From Bifidobacteriaceae bacterium (GTDB lineage Bacteria > Actinomycetota > Actinomycetes > Actinomycetales > WQXJ01): 6,880 nt of DNA. The translations under genes and the position numbers were made by a program. Under the pieces are notes generated by a model, which had not been told where the DNA came from, made no database searches, and saw only the letters and a list, made by a program, of their open reading frames with translations. Shown here in pieces: positions 1 to 5,900 of the stretch. Positions within the stretch are counted from its first letter, which is position 1; the number at the start of each line of letters is the position of its first letter. The DNA lies in assembly GCA_031278665.1 (NCBI GenBank), contig JAITKC010000257.1:1-6880 (forward strand). The letters run 5' to 3'.

Positions 1-115
1 AAGAATTGTCGGTGTCGATGCGTTTGGCCAGAAGAATTGTCGGTGTCGATGCGTTCGACCAGAAGAATTGTCGGTGTCGATACGTTCGACCAGAAGAATT
101 GTCGGTGTCGACGCG
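1..115. repeat. 31-bp tandem repeat array, 3.7 copies, cut by the window edge
   Basis: Units start at 1, 32, 63 and 94; the last is cut off after 22 bases at 115. The first 18 bases (AAGAATTGTCGGTGTCGA) are identical in all four; the rest differs by one or two bases between neighbours. Copies 2 and 3 contain an inverted repeat, GTCGA-5 bases-TCGAC (45-59 and 76-90), which copies 1 and 4 have lost. There are no spacers between units, so this is not a CRISPR array. The period is not a multiple of three, so it is not a protein repeat either. The array reaches the left edge and may be longer. It could be a variable-number intergenic repeat or a set of protein-binding sites. Confidence 0.88.
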
Positions 116-435
116 AGACAGCGCCGGAATCGTCGTTCTCGATCCGGGTCGGGGCGCGGGCGGCAGCTTCGGGCGGCGGCTCAAGGCCGCCGGCCTGCCA
201 AAGGGACCGCCTGCCCGGCCCACTGGCCTCGAGAGCGCGGCGGTGGCCCAGATCTATTCGATCGACGCTCTCTGACCTGGCATTTTGCTGCCGTCAAGAT
301 TACGGCGGGAACCGCTCCCCAAAGGCCCTCAGCTCCGGCGACGCGGGCCGGCCGACGGCATCGGACAGCCTCGCCGTCAAAACCCCAACGAAAGTTGCGT
401 TCTGAGCCGCGCGCCCGCCGAACCCGGCCCGCCCC
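116..435. other. Gene-free stretch downstream of the surface cluster
   Basis: No credible gene is seen. The open frames on both strands are Arg/Pro/Gly-rich without recognisable domains and reflect high GC with few stops. Two short inverted repeats are present: CGGCGGC/GCCGCCG at 174-192 with a 5-base loop, and GCCGT/ACGGC at 290-306 with a 7-base loop. Neither has a T-run, and both are too far from the end of the last gene to be called its terminator with confidence. Confidence 0.6.
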
Positions 436-864
436 TCAGGCGCGCCGCGGGCGGGGGGCCGAACGGGCGTCTCGGATCAGGGCCGCGCCGGCCGCCACAA
501 AGATCAGCGCGACCGCCGCAAACAGCACCGTGGCGGCCGTCGAACCGGTCCGCTCGAGGTCGTCTTCGGCCTGGGGCGGCTGGTCGCCGGCCGTCGGCGA
601 CGCCGGGTGGGGCTCCGACGCGGTTGCGGAGGACGATGCCGACGGCGGCGCGGTGGCCGTCGGCGGCGAGGCGGACTGGACCGGGGGCCGCGTGGTCGCG
701 TCGGGAACGTCCCATTCCTCGATCACCAGGGTGATTTCGACGCCGCCGTCATGAATTGGGTCACCCGCCGCGGTGGCGGCCGCCGCCGACAGGCTGAGCC
801 CAAGGCTGACCGCAAGCGCCGCCGCGGCGATCCGCCTGGTCCTGCGGCGCGGCCCGGCGGTCAT
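436..864 (-). CDS. Small cell-wall-anchored protein with LPXTG-like signal (CscD-like)
   Basis: A 142-residue protein. The signal peptide is basic at the start (GPRRRTRR), hydrophobic at about 12-31, with a likely cut after ATA (32) or ATAA (33). A short beta-strand-like segment follows (GGVEITLVIEEWDVP, 40-54). A Pro/Ser/Thr/Ala-rich stretch at 55-100 looks like a wall-spanning stalk. The C-terminus is a sorting signal: LERTG (103-107), a hydrophobic helix (about 110-130) and a basic tail (RDARSAPRPRRA). Sortase would be expected to cut within TG and link the protein to peptidoglycan; Glu in place of the usual Pro is atypical. The ATG at 864 overlaps the preceding stop as ATGA, and GGAGAGGG (878-871) lies 6 bases upstream, which fixes the start. 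Architecture and position match the small LPXTG proteins of Csc/WxL clusters. The open frame runs further upstream, but that part is an Arg-rich shadow of the DUF916-type gene. Confidence 0.8.
   Translation of the reverse strand: MTAGPRRRTRRIAAAALAVSLGLSLSAAAATAAGDPIHDGGVEITLVIEEWDVPDATTRPPVQSASPPTATAPPSASSSATASEPHPASPTAGDQPPQAEDDLERTGSTAATVLFAAVALIFVAAGAALIRDARSAPRPRRA
861..864 (-). promoter_or_regulatory. ATGA stop/start overlap coupling the last two cluster genes
   Basis: The TGA that ends the DUF916-type gene and the ATG that starts the LPXTG-like gene share bases in an ATGA overlap. A Shine-Dalgarno-like GGAGAGGG inside the upstream gene (878-871) serves the second start. This arrangement normally gives translational coupling and fits products needed in linked amounts. 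Confidence 0.75.
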
Positions 865-2168
865 GGCGCGCCCTCTCCGGCGCCGCCCGGCCCTCGAGCG
901 GGGCCCGATTCGGCGGCGCCGGGCGCGCGCCCCGGAACGGCGGCGGGGGCGGCGGCATCGGCGCGGGCGGCGGCATCGGCGGGTGTCGGGGTGGCCTGAG
1001 CGGCCTCGCGGCGGCCCTCTTGGCGGGCGCCCTCCAATAGCGCCGCCAACTGTTTGGCGCGCCGGCGTCTGCCCCGCCACCAGGCCACGACCAGCGTCAA
1101 CGCGGCCGCGAACAGGGCCAACTGGCTCCACGGCACGGCCACGACTGGCAATTTGACGCCGCTCAGGGGGGCCGTCAGACCGGGCTCTTCGACAATCGCC
1201 TGGCCGGCGGCCAAGACCTCGACGTCCAAAATCCCCCACGGCCAAACCCGGGCCACTGTCAAAGAGCCGGACCGCGACTCGCCCGGCGCGAACTCTTTGA
1301 CCGGTTCGCCCACCGCCTCCCCGGCGGTCCCGAACCAGAATCCGACCGTGGCCGAGGGCGACGCGCCCAAGCGCGTGTTTCCGCTGTTGGTGACCGTGTA
1401 GTCGATCTGGACTCGGCCGGGGCTAAACGGGTTCCAGGCGCCCAGGTAATTGGCCTGCGCCTCGACTCGCAAAGCCGGATCGAGTTCGCCTAAAACGCGC
1501 ACCATGACGCGAAAGCCGACCCGGGCCTCAAGGCCGACCCCGGCGCCCGACTCGTCAGTCGAGCTCCTCACCACCGACGCGGCGACTCCGGCCGGATGAT
1601 CCCCCGGCGTGGCGTTGGCCGGAACCCGCACCGTCAATCGCACGGCTTGGGTGGCGTGCGCCGGGATGGTCACCGAAGCCGGAATGCTGATCCAGGCGCC
1701 GGCGTCGACCGACTCCTCAGATGAAGTCAGCATGTTGAATCTGCCTCGCTTGTTGAAGTAGCCGTCGGCGGCTTTCAGACTGAACTCCAGTTCGTGATCC
1801 GAGTAATTGCTGACCACCATGAAGTCGCTCGCCTCGGCGCCGGGGTCAAGGCTCAACTCCACCCAGGACCGGCCGTCGGCGTTGCCCTCCGAGTCGCCCG
1901 GCCGGACCGACCAGGTCGAACTCGAGCCCTGATCCGATTCGTCCGCCGGGTCTTCAGCCGCCCAGGCGGGCGCCGCCGACAAGAGCGCGAGCGCGGACGC
2001 CAACAATCCGGCGGCCGCCAACGTCAAACCTCTCGCCGCCGCCCGCCGCAGCGCCGACACCGCCGGCCGCCAGCCCGGCGCCCCGCGCGACCCCGGCGCC
2101 CCGGCGCGCGGTCGCGACGCCGACCGGGCCTGGCCCGGTGGCCGGCGTCGCGACCGCCTCACCGCCAC
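861..2168 (-). CDS. DUF916/WxL-interacting-type membrane-anchored surface protein
   Basis: 435 residues counted from the GTG at 2168. The GTG two codons later (2162) has better spacing, 9 rather than 3 bases, from the GAGG at 2175-2172 and may be the true start. A long Arg-rich leader (1-47) precedes a hydrophobic core (48-68) and a likely cut after AWA (70). Residues 86-200 look like DUF916: WSVRPG, then WVELSLDPG, then a strand with VVSNYSDHELEFSL, and VPANATPGDHPAGV (182-195). Residues 215-325 form a second beta-sandwich, like the second domain of WxL-interacting proteins. One membrane helix lies at about 346-364, followed by the stop-transfer RGRRRR and a 65-residue Ala/Pro/Arg-rich cytoplasmic tail. 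In the known family the first domain binds peptidoglycan and the protein pairs with WxL partners. The gene begins 9 bases after the WxL-like stop and overlaps the next gene by 4 bases, so the three are probably co-translated. Confidence 0.85.
   Translation of the reverse strand: MAVRRSRRRPPGQARSASRPRAGAPGSRGAPGWRPAVSALRRAAARGLTLAAAGLLASALALLSAAPAWAAEDPADESDQGSSSTWSVRPGDSEGNADGRSWVELSLDPGAEASDFMVVSNYSDHELEFSLKAADGYFNKRGRFNMLTSSEESVDAGAWISIPASVTIPAHATQAVRLTVRVPANATPGDHPAGVAASVVRSSTDESGAGVGLEARVGFRVMVRVLGELDPALRVEAQANYLGAWNPFSPGRVQIDYTVTNSGNTRLGASPSATVGFWFGTAGEAVGEPVKEFAPGESRSGSLTVARVWPWGILDVEVLAAGQAIVEEPGLTAPLSGVKLPVVAVPWSQLALFAAALTLVVAWWRGRRRRAKQLAALLEGARQEGRREAAQATPTPADAAARADAAAPAAVPGRAPGAAESGPARGPGGAGEGAP
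943..978. repeat. 18-bp tandem duplication in the DUF916-type gene tail
   Basis: Two adjacent 18-base units (943-960 and 961-978) differ at one position (946 versus 964). On the minus strand they encode consecutive ADAAAR/ADAAAP-like hexapeptides in the cytoplasmic tail of the DUF916-type protein. The length is a multiple of three and keeps the frame. It looks like a recent slippage event in a low-complexity region, probably without functional effect. Confidence 0.7.
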
Positions 2169-2177
2169 TCGCCTCGT

Positions 2178-2828
2178 TTACTCGAATAGCGACAGGGTCA
2201 GAATCGACGTGTACTTGCCCTCCGCGATACTCGCCGGGGTGTGCAGCACCAATTCCGCCTCGGCGTGCCAGCCCGGCGAGTCCAATTCCTCGTAAGCGTC
2301 GACCAGCGCCGAATCTTCGGCCAGGTAAAGCAGGTCGGCGCCATCGGACAAGCCGTCCGAACCCAAGTCGGCCAAAGCGGTCGGAACGTCCTCGCCCACG
2401 GAAATCAGCGGCAACCCGGTGTCATCGTCGACCGGCGCGTTGAGCGCCCAAGGCGACCAGCCAAGGTTCGCAGCCGGGATGGTGACCGGTGTCGGGGTTT
2501 GGTCGCCGACAAAGTCTTCGGCCTGACCCATCACGTACCAGAACGCGCCGTCCGGTATTTCGTCGCGTGTGTCGGTGACCGTCACAGTCGGCAAAGTGGC
2601 CGTGAAGTGAAGCCGCACGTCGCTCGACAACGCTTCGTCCTTGACCAACTCGACCTCGTCATCGGCCACCGACAGCGCCAGCGTGCCGCTCGGCGCCCCC
2701 GCCACCTCGAACCACACTTCGACGCCGTCTTCTTCGACCAGGTCTTCCGCCGATGCCGCCTGCCCGACTAGCGCCACCACGCCGGCCGCGAACAGCCCCA
2801 CCGCCAGTTTCATACTGCGTGCTCTCAT
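2178..2828 (-). CDS. WxL-like secreted cell-surface protein
   Basis: A 216-residue exported protein. The signal peptide covers 1-27, with a hydrophobic core at 8-22 and a likely cut after ASA. The mature part is acidic and beta-rich. It resembles WxL domains, which bind cell wall peptidoglycan non-covalently in Firmicutes. TVTVTDTRDE (81-90) is followed by FWYVMGQAEDF (96-106), matching the pattern of a D-x-R turn, a tryptophan strand and a dF motif; IPAANLGWSP (117-126) follows. The C-terminus has YTSILTLSL (206-214), which fits the distal YxxxLTWxL motif except that Leu replaces Trp. The protein stops two residues later. The first motif reads W-Y-V rather than W-x-L. It is the first gene of a three-gene cluster whose partners are the other known Csc/WxL components, which strengthens the call. 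Its substrate and partner are unknown. Confidence 0.78.
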   Translation of the reverse strand: MRARSMKLAVGLFAAGVVALVGQAASAEDLVEEDGVEVWFEVAGAPSGTLALSVADDEVELVKDEALSSDVRLHFTATLPTVTVTDTRDEIPDGAFWYVMGQAEDFVGDQTPTPVTIPAANLGWSPWALNAPVDDDTGLPLISVGEDVPTALADLGSDGLSDGADLLYLAEDSALVDAYEELDSPGWHAEAELVLHTPASIAEGKYTSILTLSLFE

Positions 2829-2880
2829 GCCTTTTTCCTTCCTGAAAATGATCTAACTGCCATGTCGTTTGATATGCCGG
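2829..2880 (-). promoter_or_regulatory. Leader of the WxL cluster, with ribosome binding site and possible promoter
   Basis: On the minus strand AGGAAGG (2843-2837) lies 8 bases ahead of the ATG at 2828. This strong Shine-Dalgarno match selects that ATG over the in-frame Met five codons later, which has none. The stretch is clearly richer in A and T than the flanking genes, as expected if a promoter sits between the hairpin and the gene. A TTAGAT sequence is the best -10-like element, but no convincing -35 box goes with it. The ribosome binding site is well supported; the promoter is a guess. Confidence 0.5.
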
Positions 2881-2916
2881 CCAGGGTGTCGCGCCCCTGC
2901 GGACGCGACACCCTGG
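2881..2916 (-). terminator. Strong GC-rich hairpin between the xylanase gene and the WxL cluster
   Basis: The arms CCAGGGTGTCGCG (2881-2893) and CGCGACACCCTGG (2904-2916) are exact reverse complements, 13 bp, around a 10-base loop. The hairpin begins about 40 bases after the xylanase stop and ends 52 bases before the next start codon. No T-run follows on either strand, so it is not a classical intrinsic terminator. Terminators without a U-tract are reported in actinobacteria. Because the next genes point the same way, the other readings are partial termination or an RNA-stabilising processing element that sets different levels for the enzyme and the surface genes. A perfect palindrome could also bind a dimeric regulator, though the 10-base spacer and high GC favour an RNA hairpin. 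Confidence 0.65.
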
Positions 2917-2929
2917 ATCTGGGCGTCCG

Positions 2930-2942
2930 TGGCCTGAGGCCA
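2930..2942 (-). repeat. Small hairpin just after the xylanase stop codon
   Basis: A 5-bp inverted repeat, TGGCC and GGCCA around a 3-base loop, lies about 14 bases after the TAG stop of the xylanase gene. It precedes the much stronger hairpin at 2881-2916. It may add to termination or 3' end protection, but alone it is weak and could be chance in GC-rich DNA. Confidence 0.35.
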
Positions 2943-2956
2943 GCGCGACGCGACCG

Positions 2957-5900
2957 CTAGCCGCAGCTAAACGCGCTGTAGACGGTGGCGCCGTCGGCCA
3001 GCCTGGCCCGGCCGGCCACACCGGCCGAATAGCTGACCGCGCCCGCCGCAACCGAAGTCGCCTTCGTGTTCAACGACACCGAATTGGCCTTGCCCGGAGC
3101 CACCGCCAAGTACTCCTTGGCGCCGGTCACAGGGCTGGTCACGGAGACGTCGATGCTCACCGTTCCGATGTTCTTGACCGCCGTCGTCAAGTAGACCTTG
3201 CCGGCCAGGCACTTCTGCGAAACCGTCAGCTGAACCTCGGCGGCCAAAGCCAGCCCGGCCCGGGCCGAGTTCAACGCGGTCAGCGCCTGGTTGATGGCGG
3301 CCTGCGACGGGGCTTCGGCCGCGAGCACGGTCTGCGCCTGCGACAACGCCGAGGCGAAGGCGTCCCAGTTGGCAGCCTTGTGGTCGGCCTGCTCCAAGAC
3401 CTGGGCGGCGGCCACCGCCGCCGCCAAAGCGCCGGAGTCGGTGATCGCGCCTTCCAGGCCCAGCCAAGCCTCCGGATCGGAGACCGCGACAGCGGCCAGC
3501 TTCTCCGAATAGTCCTGGTTCCAGAGCAGCGGGTTGTGGTTGCGCCGCCACGAGTCGTAGTCGCGCAAGCCCCAGAAGGTGATCCGGTCGATCGAGCTGG
3601 CGTACCGCTTGTAGACCGCGAAGTACTCGGCGTAGCGCTGGGCCTGGATCTGCTCCAACTCGGCGCGATTCGCGATCTTGCCGACCCAGTACACCTCGCC
3701 GGTCCGGTAATACAGTTCCGAAGCGGTCGGGTCGACCAGATCGCGGTACACGTTCGCGTTGTTGTTATTGGCGCCCTGCGGTTGCGAGTCCCAATTCTGG
3801 AAGACGAACAGGTCCAGTTCGCTGGCCGAGATGTCGAAACCGGCGTCGATCAGTTTGATGATGCTGGCCTCGACCGAGGCCTCGCCGGCCGGCGCGCCAG
3901 CCTCGACCAGGTCGCCGAAGGCGGTTTGGCCGGCCGGCGCGAAGGCCGGCGTCTGCGCGATGTAGTTGTGGGCCTGCATTCCGATGCCCTCGATCAGTTG
4001 ACGGGGATCTTCGGGGTGTTCGGCCGCGTACTTCGCGTTGAACTCGGTGGCCATCGCGATCACGGCGTTGACCTTGCCGGACTCGAACAAGTTGAAGTCG
4101 TTGTAGTACAGCTTGACGTCCGGGTCGTACTTGCGGGCCAGCACGAAGGCGTCGTAGATGTGGTCGCCGTCCTTCTCCCCGGCTTCCGCGTTGGCGCCGC
4201 TCCGGTAGGCGGTCAGCCAGCCGGAGGTGCCGCTGGAGGCGCCGCGCAAGACCGTCCGCCAGTCCTGGGTGGCCGGATCGAAGCTGGCGACCGAGTCTTG
4301 GAAAGCCTCGTTGACCACGTCCCAAGAGATCAGTTGGCCGTCGAAGTGCTCGGCCACGGTCTTGATGTAGATCTCCATATTGCGTTTTGCCAGTTCCCTG
4401 GTGCCGCCGGTCGCCCCGGAGTAGAAACTGGACGGGGTTTGATCATGCCAGACCAGCACATGGCCGTGAACAGCCATGTCGTTGGCCTGGGCGGTGGCCA
4501 CCAAAGCGTCCGCCCGCGCGAAGTTGGCGCAAGTCAACACCCCGGCCGCGGAGATGGCCGAGCAAAGCTGGTTCGGCTTCATGTAGTTCTCCGCCGTCAA
4601 CACGTTGAAGTGCTCGGTCAGCAAGGCCTGGCGGGTCTCGTTGGTGAAGTCGGTCGGCGAGGAGTAGACGTTGCCGACCAGGAACGAATCCGCGTAGGTG
4701 TCCTTCAGCCCGTCGATCGGCTGGCGGAACGACGCCGTGATCTCGACGTCGGCCGACGGCATCGCGAACGTCAACGGGTTGGTCCTGGCGCCAAGGTAAC
4801 CGAGCGCCGGGGCCGTCCAACCGATCCACTGATAACCCTCGGCGGCGCTCGCCGTCAACGCGATGGTCTCGCCCGGCATATAGGCCCCGGACTGGCTGCC
4901 GGCCACTTCGCCGCCCTCGCCGGCGGCCACCGTCAACTGGTAGGTGACCGCGTCGAAGCTGAGCGATTGGACGCGCGCCGTGACGGCGCTGCCCTCCGCC
5001 CCGAGGACCAGGATCACGTCGTGGACGCCGCTGATCGGTTCGGTCAGCGCCACCAGGGCGGTTTCGGCCGTCGCGCTGGTGGACACCGCGATGGCCGCCG
5101 CCGGGTCGCTCACCAGGTGGTCGGCGTCTTGCTGGTCCAAGTAGACGGCGACCGGAATGGACCCGTTGGCGGAGGCGTTCGAGCAGGTCAGCTCCAGGCT
5201 GTTCAGCCCGGCGCCGAAGTCGAGGTTCGCGTAGGTCACGGTGGCCTCGGTGTTTCCGCTGGTGGCGGTGGTGGCGCCGGGGATGTCATAAGTCTGGAGG
5301 TAGGAGTTCTCCAGGCTGATTCCCTTGTTGGTGTAGGCGCCCATGACGTCGGCATAAGTGTGGGCCGGGATCACGGAGGTGGCGTCGACGTGGTAGGAGT
5401 CGTCCTTGGAGACTTTGCCCGTGAAGGTGTAGATCGAGTTCGCGGCGATCGTCAGGGGCTGGGCCAGGTCGACCGCCGTCGGCGCGTCGTCGACCACGTT
5501 GACCTCGGCGTCGGTCAGGTACTGCTGCGCGCCGGTGACGTTGTAGCCGGGGAACGCCAGGGAGACAGTTTGCTCGGTGGCGCCGTTGGCCGCGACGATG
5601 GCGAAGTCGTGGCTGCCGTCAGCGTTCGCCTCCGGGTTGATGAACGCGGTGGTCACCAGGTCGCTCGGGTTGCCGCTGCCGGTGTCGGCGCCGCTGGCGA
5701 AGTCGCGCTGGTCGTGGTTGACCCGCTTCCAGCCGGGCCGGACGAACTTCGAGTAGTGGCCCAGCGCGTAGGCGGTCCGCGAGATCTCGTAGTCGCCGGT
5801 GAACTCGCCGCTGATGACGCCGGTGTTGTTGTTGCCGGAGGTGGAGTTGACCAAATAGATCAGGTTCTCGGCGCTGACCGTCCGGGTGGTTCCGGCGCTC

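Noticed and set aside
1..115. CRISPR array
   Set aside because: The units join directly with no unique spacers between them.
174..192. CGGCGGC/GCCGCCG hairpin as terminator of the surface cluster
   Set aside because: It lies more than 240 bases after the last stop, has no T-run, and such a stem is likely by chance in DNA this rich in GC.
290..306. GCCGT/ACGGC inverted repeat as terminator or operator
   Set aside because: Only a 5-bp stem, no T-run on either strand and no nearby gene start.
385..420. Terminator just after the LPXTG-like gene
   Set aside because: On the minus strand only a weak CAAC/GTTG stem followed by GGGGTTTTG is seen; too short to call.
68..754. 228-codon plus-strand open frame beginning in the 31-bp repeats
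   Set aside because: Composition is Arg/Ala/Gly-rich with no domain, and it runs antisense through the supported LPXTG-like gene. The MSVS starts come from the repeat unit.
865..1245. Upstream extension of the small LPXTG-like gene to 269 codons
   Set aside because: The extension is Arg/Gly/Pro-rich and lies inside the DUF916-type gene in another frame. The ATG at 864 has a good ribosome binding site and is followed by a signal peptide.
2851..2880. Sigma-70-type promoter for the WxL cluster
   Set aside because: TTAGAT is a poor -10 match and no -35 box at suitable distance was found; only noted as a possibility in the leader entry.
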